Shown here: positions 44,964-52,964 of the stretch, piece after piece
Layout of the letters: every line of letters begins with the position of its first letter
Numbering within the stretch: position 1 is the first letter of the stretch
Origin: Ruminococcus sp.
Lineage (GTDB): Bacteria > Bacillota > Clostridia > Oscillospirales > Ruminococcaceae
Reading direction: 5' to 3'
Length of the DNA: 64,000 nt
Assembly: GCA_017397925.1 (NCBI GenBank)
Contig: JAFQHO010000031.1
Location: forward strand, 1-64,000
Notes under the pieces: model-generated
What the model was told of the DNA's origin: nothing
Database searches by the model: none
The model's input: only the letters and a program-made list of their open reading frames with translations
Translations under genes and position numbers: made by a program

Positions 44964-44992
44964 TTTACTTATTATACGCTTTGTATTATAAT
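44964..44992 (+). promoter_or_regulatory. Promoter of the XRE regulator gene
   Basis: TTTACT (44964-44969), 17 bases, TATAAT (44987-44992). A short inverted repeat ATACAA-g-TTGTAT at 45009-45021 just downstream could be an operator for the regulator itself. Confidence 0.55.
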
Positions 44993-45054
44993 ATAAATAG
45001 CAAATATTATACAAGTTGTATCTTATTATATCAATTATACAGGAGGACTTTCCA

Positions 45055-45783
45055 ATGAATTCTGATTTCGCACGTATTATCACATTACAGAGAAAAGAAC
45101 GTCACATCAGCCAGAAACAGGCTGCCGCAGACCTGGGTATATCGCAGGCACTGCTCTCTCACTACGAAAAGGGCATAAGAGAATGCGGACTTAATTTCCT
45201 TGTAAGAATTGCCGATTACTATAACGTTTCCTGCGACTATCTCCTCGGCAGAACTCCCGAACCGGAGGGAAAAATCATCACTATTGAGGATATTCCCGAT
45301 GATGACGGAAACAATACACTGAAAATGCCTTCCCCTGAGATAATCAACTTTAACAGAAGAATTATCAATAATTCAATCAGTCTGCTTTTCAGCCTTGCGC
45401 AGAAAGCAGGAAGTATTACGCTGATTAAAGAAGTTTCCTCTTATCTTATGCTGTCAGTGTACAAGCTTTTCCGTATCGTATATAACGCAAATCCCAACAA
45501 CGACCAGAAGCTTTTCCGCATACCAAAGGTTATTGCCAACGACAGCTCCAATGCCATTATTTCAATGAGTGAGGCGGATATCAAATCAGCTTCAAGCGGT
45601 ATTGCCCTTGACGGTAACGACTGCGTTGATAACTTTGATACACTGTACATAACAACTTCCACACTGCAGAAGGACTACGCTCAGTATTCCTCATCCCTGC
45701 TTAATCTCATTAAACGAAGCGAAGAAAGCATCGCGAGAACACGTGCGAGATACCACGCAACAGAGGACGACCAGGGTTATTAA
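45055..45783 (+). CDS. XRE-family helix-turn-helix regulator
   Basis: The ATG at 45055 has CAGGAGG upstream; 13 more in-frame codons before it are leader. The product has 242 residues. The N-terminal HTH_3 domain spans about 5-62 (KQAAADLGISQALLSHYEKGIRE, ADYYNVSCDYLLGR). The remaining 170 residues are helical and of no known family (LLFSLAQKAGSITLIKEVSSY), perhaps for ligand binding or dimerisation. Single gene, ended by a terminator and convergent with the ATPase/TOPRIM pair. Confidence 0.9.
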   Translation: MNSDFARIITLQRKERHISQKQAAADLGISQALLSHYEKGIRECGLNFLVRIADYYNVSCDYLLGRTPEPEGKIITIEDIPDDDGNNTLKMPSPEIINFNRRIINNSISLLFSLAQKAGSITLIKEVSSYLMLSVYKLFRIVYNANPNNDQKLFRIPKVIANDSSNAIISMSEADIKSASSGIALDGNDCVDNFDTLYITTSTLQKDYAQYSSSLLNLIKRSEESIARTRARYHATEDDQGY

Positions 45784-45802
45784 TAACTCATACCTCATAC
45801 GT

Positions 45803-45823
45803 ACAGGCGGATTTTCCGCCTGT
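45803..45823 (+). terminator. Terminator of the XRE regulator gene
   Basis: ACAGGCGGA (45803-45811) pairs with TCCGCCTGT (45815-45823) over 3 bases, then TTTTATTT. Confidence 0.88.
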
Positions 45824-45870
45824 TTTTATTTATTAATCGGATTAGGTTAATTGACACTACACCATTATAT

Positions 45871-45899
45871 ATTATATCACATTTATCTGTGGTTGTCAA
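45871..45899 (-). promoter_or_regulatory. Full-consensus promoter reading into the 3' end of the XRE gene
   Basis: Minus-strand TTGACA (45894-45899), 17 bases, TATAAT (45871-45876), with an extended TGA before the -10. Both neighbouring genes end in this gap, so no coding gene is served. On the plus strand TTGACA at 45851-45856 forms a weaker, mirror-image site. Confidence 0.65.
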
Positions 45900-45912
45900 T
45901 TTTAAATAAACA

Positions 45913-45943
45913 AAAGGTGATGAACAGTTAAATCACCACCTTT
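45913..45943 (-). terminator. Terminator of the ATPase/TOPRIM pair
   Basis: AAAGGTG (45913-45919) pairs with CACCTTT (45937-45943); on the minus strand TTTTGTTTATTT follows. Confidence 0.7.
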
Positions 45944-45948
45944 CATTT

Positions 45949-46491
45949 CTATTTAAGCAAATCACAAAGATATAATTCATCTTTTTTATGGGAGCCATTT
46001 ATCTGCTTATATTTTCTCAACAATTCAGCAAGCAACTCGGGACGACCTTCAAAATAATCCTCGTAGAATTTAACGCTTTTACTATACTTCTCGCGCTTAA
46101 ATTTAATTTCCTTCTTTGCAAATTCACTCGCCTTTACATAGGACTTCTCTTTTTCATACTTATCAAGTAAACTGTCTGAAATAATAAACAATATTTCAAG
46201 TTCTGGCTTTGTACAATACTTTTTAATCCTTTCTTTTGACAGTTTGTCTTTAAATTCACGGGGGATTTTCAATTCATCACCTTGTTTATCACCAATACGC
46301 AATATTTCTATATCCTTGTAGGGATACAATCTCAATTCAGTTTGCACAACAACTGATTTATCAATTTGCCTTGCGTGATAAGCCTGTAAACCAAGCAAAT
46401 CATCTCTGCTAATTTTAAGCATATCATTGTCAAGTAGAATATTGATTACTGCCAGTTCATCAGTCCCCTCACACATTATCAGATACTTCAT
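45949..46491 (-). CDS. TOPRIM-like partner of the adjacent ATPase (candidate defence effector)
   Basis: 180 residues. The N-terminus (KYLIMCEGTDELAVINILL) has the strand-Glu-helix pattern that opens TOPRIM domains, followed by EILRIGDKQGDEL and LFIISDSLLDKY as possible acidic metal sites. The C-terminal third is Lys/Glu-rich and helical. ATGA overlap with the ATPase gene shows they form one unit. An OLD-like ATPase with a separate TOPRIM or RloB-like protein is the plan of several anti-phage systems, such as PARIS (AriA/AriB). This protein is shorter than AriB. Markedly AT-rich, suggesting transfer. The fold assignment is by motif only. Confidence 0.6.
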   Translation of the reverse strand: MKYLIMCEGTDELAVINILLDNDMLKISRDDLLGLQAYHARQIDKSVVVQTELRLYPYKDIEILRIGDKQGDELKIPREFKDKLSKERIKKYCTKPELEILFIISDSLLDKYEKEKSYVKASEFAKKEIKFKREKYSKSVKFYEDYFEGRPELLAELLRKYKQINGSHKKDELYLCDLLK

Positions 46492-47615
46492 TTCATCAAT
46501 TCCCTCTTAAGATTCATCAATGCCTCATAATTAACAGCTGTATCAAAGGTATTGTTATAAAACTGCCTGCTTTTAAGCAATTCAGAACGAATATTGTTCT
46601 CTTTATAAACATCATACATATTTTGCAAATATACCTGTTTATCAGATTTAGAAATCCAGATATTATCTTTTCTGCCAAAAAGATCCAGAACTTCACAATA
46701 ATGAGTTGTAAAAATAAGAGTCGCATTGTGCTTGTTTATCGCTGGATCCTTATAGAGAGAAATAATATTCTCAACCAATGTTTTATGAAAATGATTTTCA
46801 ACTTCATCTACAAGTAAATCAATTCCCTCAATTAATGATATAGCTATTAATGTATATAAACACATACCCTTTGTGGTACCACTTGAAAGAAACCACATTA
46901 GCTCACTTGCAGATTTTATCATAATTCTGCCATTGTAATTAATCTTGTAGTTTTTATCTTCTGTTAAAGTAAGTTCTTTGATATTCTCATCAAAAATTGA
47001 TAAAATACTATAAAACAAGCTTATAGAAATCTTATATGATTCTATATAACCGAATAATATCGGATAAGCCAAAACATTTTCATCTTGGCTGTCATAATAA
47101 ATATTATATACTTGCTTTTTCTTTAATATAAAGAAAATTTTTGAAGTACCCTCGGGTAATTCAGTAAAATCATTTATTTCCTCAAAATCAACATCACTAA
47201 AAATCTTATTAACCTTACTTGGGTAATACGCTTTTTTGTATATATGTTCTTCTGTGAATTCAGCTTTTCGAGAATTGATTTCACTATTTTTAAGAATTGT
47301 TGTGTATTTATAAATACTCTCATTATGGTGAAAATATATTTCAAGTTCCACATTATCATAAGAATAACGATTACCGTCAAGCTGAAATTCCTCAAGAATA
47401 CTATAACAACAGTCAAGCAGATCAATAGCTGTGGTCTTTCCGGAAGCATTCTTTCCAACAAAAGCCATTGTATTATACGTGAATAAATTAGGTGCAATCT
47501 CCTGCAGTTCATACAACTTATCCGCTTCCGTTTTATTTGCTTTTGATGTAAGGTCAATCGTATAGTCGTCCTTACAGTTTTTAAAATTTTTTGCGGTTAC
47601 ACGAAGTAATTTCAT
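46488..47615 (-). CDS. OLD/ABC-like AAA ATPase (candidate defence sensor)
   Basis: 375 residues from the ATG at 47615; an ATG two codons earlier is too close to the GGAGG site. Walker A is FVGKNASGKTTAID, an ABC-like signature region reads WFLSSGTTKGM, Walker B is IDLLVDEVENHFH and the His switch is TLIFTTHYCEVLD. It opens LLRVTAKNFKNCKDDYTIDL, the classic first strand of RecF/OLD-like ATPases. There is no nuclease domain on this chain; the TOPRIM-like partner follows with ATGA overlap. Strongly AT-rich compared with the flanking housekeeping genes. Confidence 0.85.
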   Translation of the reverse strand: MKLLRVTAKNFKNCKDDYTIDLTSKANKTEADKLYELQEIAPNLFTYNTMAFVGKNASGKTTAIDLLDCCYSILEEFQLDGNRYSYDNVELEIYFHHNESIYKYTTILKNSEINSRKAEFTEEHIYKKAYYPSKVNKIFSDVDFEEINDFTELPEGTSKIFFILKKKQVYNIYYDSQDENVLAYPILFGYIESYKISISLFYSILSIFDENIKELTLTEDKNYKINYNGRIMIKSASELMWFLSSGTTKGMCLYTLIAISLIEGIDLLVDEVENHFHKTLVENIISLYKDPAINKHNATLIFTTHYCEVLDLFGRKDNIWISKSDKQVYLQNMYDVYKENNIRSELLKSRQFYNNTFDTAVNYEALMNLKRELMK

Positions 47616-47635
47616 TTTCATCGCCTCCTATAGTT

Positions 47636-47664
47636 ATTATATCATATACTCCTTAAAAATACAA
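47636..47664 (-). promoter_or_regulatory. Promoter of the ATPase/TOPRIM pair
   Basis: Minus-strand TTGTAT (47659-47664), 17 bases, TATAAT (47636-47641). The leader before the ATG at 47615 would be only about 14 bases. Confidence 0.65.
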
Positions 47665-47733
47665 GTGATTTGTATAAATTTTATTATTTCTTTGTTTTTT
47701 CACGATTAAACTCCATATTTTTACAAACCTATC

Positions 47734-47764
47734 GTATAACTTTCGTATTATTAACTCTAACTAA
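47734..47764 (+). promoter_or_regulatory. Possible SigG/SigF-type promoter of spoVAD
   Basis: GTATA (47734-47738), 18 bases, CTAACTAA (47757-47764). It partly fits forespore sigma consensus sequences and sits where a spoVA promoter is needed, but the match is weak. Confidence 0.3.
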
Positions 47765-47819
47765 TAATATGAATATTATTCAAACTTCCGCACACAATAC
47801 CCACAAAGGAAGTGATATT

Positions 47820-48830
47820 ATGCCACAACATTTAGAACGCGGGGTATTTCTCTTTGATACTCCCCCGAAAATCGAAAGCTTTGCCGCCGTTGCAGGCGAA
47901 AAAGAGGGTAACGGCCCTCTTGGCGATTTTTTCGATGAAATCATAACCGACAGCCACTTCGGCCAGAAAACCTGGGAACAGGCTGAAAGCCGCTTTCAGC
48001 TTGAAGCCGTATCCCTTGCCGTCCGCAAAGCAAACCTCACAAAAGAGGATATAGACGTTATATGCGCAGGGGATTTAATCAATCAATGTACAGGCTCATC
48101 ATATGGTCTCAGACAGCTTGAAATCCCCTTTATGGGGCTTTATGGAGCCTGCTCCACAATGGCTGAAAGCCTTATTGCAGCATCTCTGCTCACTGACAGC
48201 GGCGCCGCAAAACGCGCTGCGGCTGTAACCTCCTCCCATTTCTCAACGGCTGAAAGACAATTCCGCGCCCCTCTCTCCTACGGTGGACAGCGTACACCAA
48301 CGGCTCAGTGGACCTGTACAGCCTCAGGCTCTGTAATAGTATCTCCCGATAAGGGCGAGATAGAGGTATACGGCTGCTGTGTGGGCAAAATTGCCGATAT
48401 GGATATAACCGACATCGCCAATATGGGCGCAGCTATGGCTCCTGCGGCAATGGGCGTTCTCTGCCGCTATTTTGAGGCAACAGATACAACCCCTGCTGAT
48501 TATGACGCAATTATTACGGGAGATTTAGGAATTCTTGGCAGTAAGCTTCTTATTGAGCTTATGGAAAAGCAAGGTTATGATATATCTGACGTCCACAAGG
48601 ACTGCGGTGAAATGATATTCAATCCCGATGAACAGGATTCTCACTGCGGAGGCTCAGGCTGCGGATGCTCCGCCAGCGTGCTCTGCGGATATTTCCTGCC
48701 AATGCTGCAAAAGGGCAATATAAAAAGGATACTCTTTATTGCAACAGGAGCCCTTATGTCGGCTATGTCCGTACAGCAGGGTGAATCTATCCCCACAATC
48801 GCACATCTGCTTGAACTCAGGAGGAAATAA
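47820..48830 (+). CDS. spoVAD: Stage V sporulation protein AD
   Basis: 336 residues; the ATG at 47820 follows AAAGGAAGTG. A thiolase-like fold with GLYGACSTMAESLIAASLL and the Cys/Gly-rich CGGSGCGCSASVLCGYFLP near the C-terminus, as in SpoVAD. It belongs to the SpoVA channel that moves calcium dipicolinate in spore formation and germination. spoVAE follows in the same operon, but spoVAC, which normally precedes it, is not here. Confidence 0.93.
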   Translation: MPQHLERGVFLFDTPPKIESFAAVAGEKEGNGPLGDFFDEIITDSHFGQKTWEQAESRFQLEAVSLAVRKANLTKEDIDVICAGDLINQCTGSSYGLRQLEIPFMGLYGACSTMAESLIAASLLTDSGAAKRAAAVTSSHFSTAERQFRAPLSYGGQRTPTAQWTCTASGSVIVSPDKGEIEVYGCCVGKIADMDITDIANMGAAMAPAAMGVLCRYFEATDTTPADYDAIITGDLGILGSKLLIELMEKQGYDISDVHKDCGEMIFNPDEQDSHCGGSGCGCSASVLCGYFLPMLQKGNIKRILFIATGALMSAMSVQQGESIPTIAHLLELRRK

Positions 48831-48831
48831 A

Positions 48832-49194
48832 ATGATAACTGAACTTTTAAAAGCCTTTTTAATAGGCGGAATCATCTGCGCAGTGGGACAGCTTCTTATA
48901 GACTATACAAAGCTTACTCCTGCGCGTATACTGACAGGATTTGTTGTTGCAGGAGTTATACTCTCTGCCGTAGGATTATACAAACCCCTTGCTGATTTTG
49001 CAGGTGCAGGTGCCTCCGTCCCCCTCACAGGCTTCGGTCATCTTCTTGCGGAGGGCATCCGAAAAGCCGTTGACCGTGACGGCTTTATAGGCATATTCAC
49101 AGGGGGACTTACCGCCTCCTCAGCAGGAATAACAGCCGCTCTCCTTGCCGGTCTGGGAGCATCACTGATATTCAGACCTAAGGATAAAGTATAA
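48832..49194 (+). CDS. spoVAE: Stage V sporulation protein AE (SpoVAEb type)
   Basis: 120 residues; the ATG at 48832 is two bases after the spoVAD stop and follows AGGAGG. Four hydrophobic segments, with TELLKAFLIGGIICAVGQLL at the start and GGLTASSAGITAALLAGLG near the end, typical of SpoVAE. Membrane part of the dipicolinate channel together with SpoVAC. Confidence 0.92.
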   Translation: MITELLKAFLIGGIICAVGQLLIDYTKLTPARILTGFVVAGVILSAVGLYKPLADFAGAGASVPLTGFGHLLAEGIRKAVDRDGFIGIFTGGLTASSAGITAALLAGLGASLIFRPKDKV

Positions 49195-49207
49195 ATCCAA
49201 GCAAAAA

Positions 49208-49232
49208 CCGCCCTATCACACTGACAGGGCGG
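49208..49232. terminator. Bidirectional terminator between spoVAE and the Wzz-like gene
   Basis: CCGCCCT (49208-49214) pairs with AGGGCGG (49226-49232). A-run upstream and T-run downstream serve both convergent genes. Confidence 0.8.
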
Positions 49233-49254
49233 CATTTTTACTTGTGGAAAACTC

Positions 49255-50805
49255 TTATTTTTTCTTTTTGTCGTTAGATTTCTTTTCTGTCTTTGTTTCT
49301 TCCTTCACTTCATCATCGGATTCATCAGCGATATCGTCATCATCATCGCCATTTGCAAGAGCAAGCTTCTTAACCTTGCGGTTATCAATGATAAGTGCCT
49401 GAACAACTGCAACTGCAAAGTAAACAAAAAGACATCCGATTTCAAGAATTGCAAGAGGCATAATTGCATTTTTAATAAATCTTGCGAATACATCAGATGA
49501 TGTATTTGTTGCAGGAACAAGAACATTATAAGCATTCTTGAATGTTACGTTTCTGTAGTAATCCTCAGACGTATCATAAACAAGCTGTACAAGTCCCTTT
49601 ATTTTAGCATCAAGGGCAGCAAGGTCTTCCTCGACCTTTGTTTTCATATTATTGTTTGCCTTTGTATCGCTCTTAAGTGACTGCTGTCTGTCCTTGTAAT
49701 AGTTAATGCTCTGCTTAACGCTTGCAAGTGATACAGCAACATTATTCTTCTGTGTGAACATCTTGTCATACTGTGCAGATGCAATGCTTGTCTGTGTGTT
49801 TGTCTCCTCTGCACCGCCAAAAACGATTACCTGATCTTTTTCGTAAGCTGCAATAGCTTCTTCATAAGCTTTCAGCTCTTCTTCAAGGCTGTCTCTCTCT
49901 CGTACAAGTGACTTTATACGATACTCGTAGTAAGCGAGGGTTTCCTCTTTGTTCTTTGTAAGGTTGTTAATAACAACATATGAAGAAATCATATCAAGAT
50001 CAATTGACTTTACAGTGTTGAGAGCAGAATAAAGATCATCAAATGTATATCCTGTTACAGTAGAACGGAAACGTGTCTGATCAGTCTGCGCAAGATCCTG
50101 AACATATCTTCTGAGTGTATTGATGCTGTTTGAGAATACATCAATTGCCTCTGCATAGTCATAATCAGTATATGAAATAGCCTCTACAGCACTTCCAAGG
50201 TTTTCATTGTAACCATACTGATCGTAGAAGTAGTCTGTAAAGTTGTTGAGTATCTCATTGAATACAGCTACTGCTTCTTCATCTTCAAGACCAAGTCCGT
50301 TATAATCAAAAAACACCTTGAACTGTGTTGGATGATATGATGTTTCCAGTATCTTTTCTGCTGCTTCTATGTTTCCGTTTTTTGAAAGAACACTGTCATA
50401 AATTGTAAGTCTGTCAATAGCATCCTTTGGTCTCTGACCTTCAAATGTTATTGATCTTCTTATGCCTTCGAGATGTATCGGATCAAGATTAAGTTCTGTA
50501 AGTGCACTTTCAATTACAGAGGGACTCTTGATAATATTTACATCAAATTTCATACCATTGGGATCAAGGCCCCTTTCAATACCGCTATAAGAAAAACTGA
50601 TAAGGGCATTGAGCGGCTCTTTATTAACTCGGGTTGTAAAACCGGAATATCCGAATGCTGCAACTACAGCTACAACAGCTGCAACTACCCATACAAGAAA
50701 ATATCTTTTCAGTCTTTTTGAAAGGGTACTGAAAGAAAGAACTACTCTCTCCTCGTCACGGGGATTGTTTATTGTAATATTCAGGTTCTTATCATTATTT
50801 GCCAT
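49255..50805 (-). CDS. Wzz-like polysaccharide chain-length/co-polymerase protein
   Basis: 516 residues with an AGGAGG site. Cytosolic N-terminus, first membrane helix at about 35-55 (YFLVWVVAAVVAVVAAFGYS), a periplasm-equivalent region of about 390 residues with coiled coil (LVRERDSLEEELKAYEEAI), a second helix near 450-475 (IMPLAILEIGCLFVYFAVAV), and a charged C-terminal tail (DDDDDIADESDDEVKEETK). Two helices flanking a coiled coil is the Wzz/polysaccharide co-polymerase plan. No kinase domain and no other capsule genes are in the window, so the target polymer is unknown. Confidence 0.75.
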   Translation of the reverse strand: MANNDKNLNITINNPRDEERVVLSFSTLSKRLKRYFLVWVVAAVVAVVAAFGYSGFTTRVNKEPLNALISFSYSGIERGLDPNGMKFDVNIIKSPSVIESALTELNLDPIHLEGIRRSITFEGQRPKDAIDRLTIYDSVLSKNGNIEAAEKILETSYHPTQFKVFFDYNGLGLEDEEAVAVFNEILNNFTDYFYDQYGYNENLGSAVEAISYTDYDYAEAIDVFSNSINTLRRYVQDLAQTDQTRFRSTVTGYTFDDLYSALNTVKSIDLDMISSYVVINNLTKNKEETLAYYEYRIKSLVRERDSLEEELKAYEEAIAAYEKDQVIVFGGAEETNTQTSIASAQYDKMFTQKNNVAVSLASVKQSINYYKDRQQSLKSDTKANNNMKTKVEEDLAALDAKIKGLVQLVYDTSEDYYRNVTFKNAYNVLVPATNTSSDVFARFIKNAIMPLAILEIGCLFVYFAVAVVQALIIDNRKVKKLALANGDDDDDIADESDDEVKEETKTEKKSNDKKKK

Positions 50806-50831
50806 TTTTACCTCCTGAAAGTTTCATCTTT

Positions 50832-50855
50832 CCTGCAATCACGACTTTTTGCAGG
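50832..50855 (-). promoter_or_regulatory. Leader hairpin of the Wzz-like gene
   Basis: CCTGCAA (50832-50838) pairs with TTGCAGG (50849-50855) in the short leader between promoter and gene. No T-run follows, so it is not a terminator. Confidence 0.4.
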
Positions 50856-50868
50856 TTTTCCTTGAATA

Positions 50869-50897
50869 ATAATATCATTTTGCCGGAAAAAAGTCAA
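50869..50897 (-). promoter_or_regulatory. Promoter of the Wzz-like gene
   Basis: Minus-strand TTGACT (50892-50897), 17 bases, TATTAT (50869-50874). Confidence 0.7.
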
Positions 50898-50996
50898 TAG
50901 AAATCCTTGTTCCTCAACTTTTTTCAGCATTCTGCTTAATCACAAAATGAAATCATATATTTTTTTGTTTAGGATATTATTCCATCTGAACGAGGA

Positions 50997-52382
50997 TTAA
51001 AGTGCGTATCCCTTTGCCTTTATAACATCAACAACGCTGTCAACGTATTTGCGGCATATCTCCTCATTTTCAGCTTCTGCCATAACACGTACAAGAGGCT
51101 CTGTGCCGCTTTCACGTACAAGCATACGTCCCTTATCGCCAAGCTCCTCAGAAGCCTTTGCTACAGCTGCCTGCACGTCCGGATCTGCCTGTGCAGCTGC
51201 CTTATCTGTAACCTTTACATTTACAAGAACCTGCGGGTACATAGGCATTTCCTCTGCAAGCTCGCTGAGCTTTGCACGCTTTGACATTACAGCCTGCATT
51301 ATCTTGAGGCTGGTGAGAATACCATCGCCTGTTGAAGCGTATTTTGCGAAAATAATATGACCTGACTGCTCTCCGCCAAGACAGCACTCGTGTTCCTTCA
51401 TATACTCATATACATACTTATCGCCTACGGCTGTCTTTGCATAATCAATGCCTGCTGCTTCAAGAGCCTTGAACAGACCGAGGTTTGACATAACTGTAGC
51501 AACTACTGTGTTATTTACAAGCTTTTCACGGTCCTTCATATACTTGCCGTAAATATAGAGGATGTGGTCGCCTGTTACTACGTTGCCCTTTTCGTCAACG
51601 CAAAGACAACGGTCAGCATCGCCGTCGTAGGCAAATCCTGCGTCAAGTCCATTTTCCACAACAAATTTCTGAAGAACGTCAATATGTGTGGAGCCTGCTT
51701 TTTCATTTATATTGATACCGTCGGGCTTATCGTTGATAACATATGTTTCAGCGCCGAGAGCGTCAAATACAGCCTTCGCAATTGACCAGGATGCACCGTT
51801 TGCGCAGTCAAGGCCAATTTTCTTACCTCTGAAAGAATATACTCCCAGGGAAATAAGATAGCCGATATAACGGTTTCTTCCTGATACATAGTCAACAGAG
51901 CGGCCGATTTTCTCATTTACAGCGTAGGGAAGCTCATCCCATTTCTGACCGAATACTTCAAGCTCGCCGTCAAGATAAGCTTCAATAAGGTCGATTACCT
52001 CATCCTCCATTTTCTCACCGTTACCGTTGATAAGCTTTAATCCGTTATCGTGATAGGGGTTGTGGCTTGCAGATATCATAACAGCACAGTCAAAGTTGTC
52101 AACTCTTGATATATACGCAACAGATGGTGTTGTTGTTACGTGAAGAAGATAAGCGTCTGCACCTGATGCAGTAATACCGCCTACGAGGGAATACTCGAAC
52201 ATATAGCTTGAACGTCTTGTATCCTTGCCGATTACTATTCTTGCAGGTGTATCATCACCGTTTCTTCTCTTAAGTTCATTATAGTACCAGCCAATAAATC
52301 TTCCGACTCTGAATGCGTGGTCGGCTGTAAGGTCTTTGTTTGCGGTTCCTCTGAAACCGTCTGTACCGAAATACTTACCCAT
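50997..52382 (-). CDS. glmM: Phosphoglucosamine mutase
   Basis: 461 residues from the ATG at 52382 (MGKYFGTDGFRGTANKDLTADHAF), which has AAGGAG upstream. The phosphoserine loop MISASHNPYHDNGLK, the metal loop DAGFAYDGDADRC and the sugar loop GGEQSGHII are all present. It converts glucosamine-6-phosphate to glucosamine-1-phosphate for peptidoglycan. Single gene with its own promoter. Confidence 0.97.
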   Translation of the reverse strand: MGKYFGTDGFRGTANKDLTADHAFRVGRFIGWYYNELKRRNGDDTPARIVIGKDTRRSSYMFEYSLVGGITASGADAYLLHVTTTPSVAYISRVDNFDCAVMISASHNPYHDNGLKLINGNGEKMEDEVIDLIEAYLDGELEVFGQKWDELPYAVNEKIGRSVDYVSGRNRYIGYLISLGVYSFRGKKIGLDCANGASWSIAKAVFDALGAETYVINDKPDGININEKAGSTHIDVLQKFVVENGLDAGFAYDGDADRCLCVDEKGNVVTGDHILYIYGKYMKDREKLVNNTVVATVMSNLGLFKALEAAGIDYAKTAVGDKYVYEYMKEHECCLGGEQSGHIIFAKYASTGDGILTSLKIMQAVMSKRAKLSELAEEMPMYPQVLVNVKVTDKAAAQADPDVQAAVAKASEELGDKGRMLVRESGTEPLVRVMAEAENEEICRKYVDSVVDVIKAKGYAL

Positions 52383-52408
52383 ATTTTTTCTCCTTGGAAA
52401 TATATATT

Positions 52409-52426
52409 TCACGGAAATATCCGTGA
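52409..52426 (-). promoter_or_regulatory. Leader hairpin of glmM
   Basis: TCACGGA (52409-52415) pairs with TCCGTGA (52420-52426) over 4 bases, just upstream of the ribosome site in the glmM leader. Confidence 0.5.
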
Positions 52427-52439
52427 CACACCAATATAT

Positions 52440-52468
52440 ATTTTATCATATGTTTGTGCAATAGTCAA
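52440..52468 (-). promoter_or_regulatory. Promoter of glmM
   Basis: Minus-strand TTGACT (52463-52468), 17 bases, TAAAAT (52440-52445). Confidence 0.7.
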
Positions 52469-52861
52469 GGTTATTTTGCAGGAAATTTAAAGTATTTTGT
52501 AAGTAACTTATGGGAACCTCTAATCCCTTTATGCACTCCGATTTTATTTTCCCCCTCATATAATACATTCGAGTTCAGACGACAAAAAAGGACACATTTT
52601 TTGATATTTTCGATATATTTTTATTTTTTAACATAATAAAAGCGGTTTTTTGGCTATTTTACGTTACTCAGCACAGAAACGGATATTATCCGCCTCCCGG
52701 ATTATCACTAAACTGAATTCCATTCCAAAATTGCGGACAAGCAATAGCCTATCCTACTATGCCATAATAATTCAAAGGCAATGCGTATAAAGCAAATTGT
52801 ACAATCACACCAGAGCAAACAGTGTCACTTTGTGCAAGTCACCAAACAATGTATAAACCCC
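52469..52861. other. AT-rich divergent intergenic stretch without recognisable feature
   Basis: About 390 bases between the glmM and hrcA promoters. No open frame with a ribosome site, no clear hairpin-plus-T terminator and no match to the small repeats seen elsewhere. Confidence 0.5.
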
Positions 52862-52890
52862 TTGACAAATGAGCATAATAGTGGTAAATT
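52862..52890 (+). promoter_or_regulatory. SigA promoter of the hrcA-grpE-dnaK-dnaJ operon
   Basis: TTGACA (52862-52867), 17 bases, TAAATT (52885-52890), immediately followed by the CIRCE operator. Confidence 0.75.
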
Positions 52891-52894
52891 AATA

Positions 52895-52921
52895 TTAGCA
52901 CTCAACGAGAATGAGTGCTAA
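52895..52921 (+). promoter_or_regulatory. CIRCE operator (HrcA binding site)
   Basis: TTAGCACTC (52895-52903), 9 bases, GAGTGCTAA (52913-52921): a perfect match to the CIRCE consensus. It lies at the expected transcription start, so HrcA binding represses the whole chaperone operon until heat stress. Confidence 0.97.
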
Positions 52922-52964
52922 CAGATGGAACAACACTCTGCTAAGAAAGGAGGCTGCAACTATC

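Noticed and set aside
52911-52964. ATG start for hrcA inside the CIRCE operator
   Set aside because: No ribosome site, and the codons before 52965 overlap the operator; the GTG after AAAGGAGG fits known HrcA N-termini.
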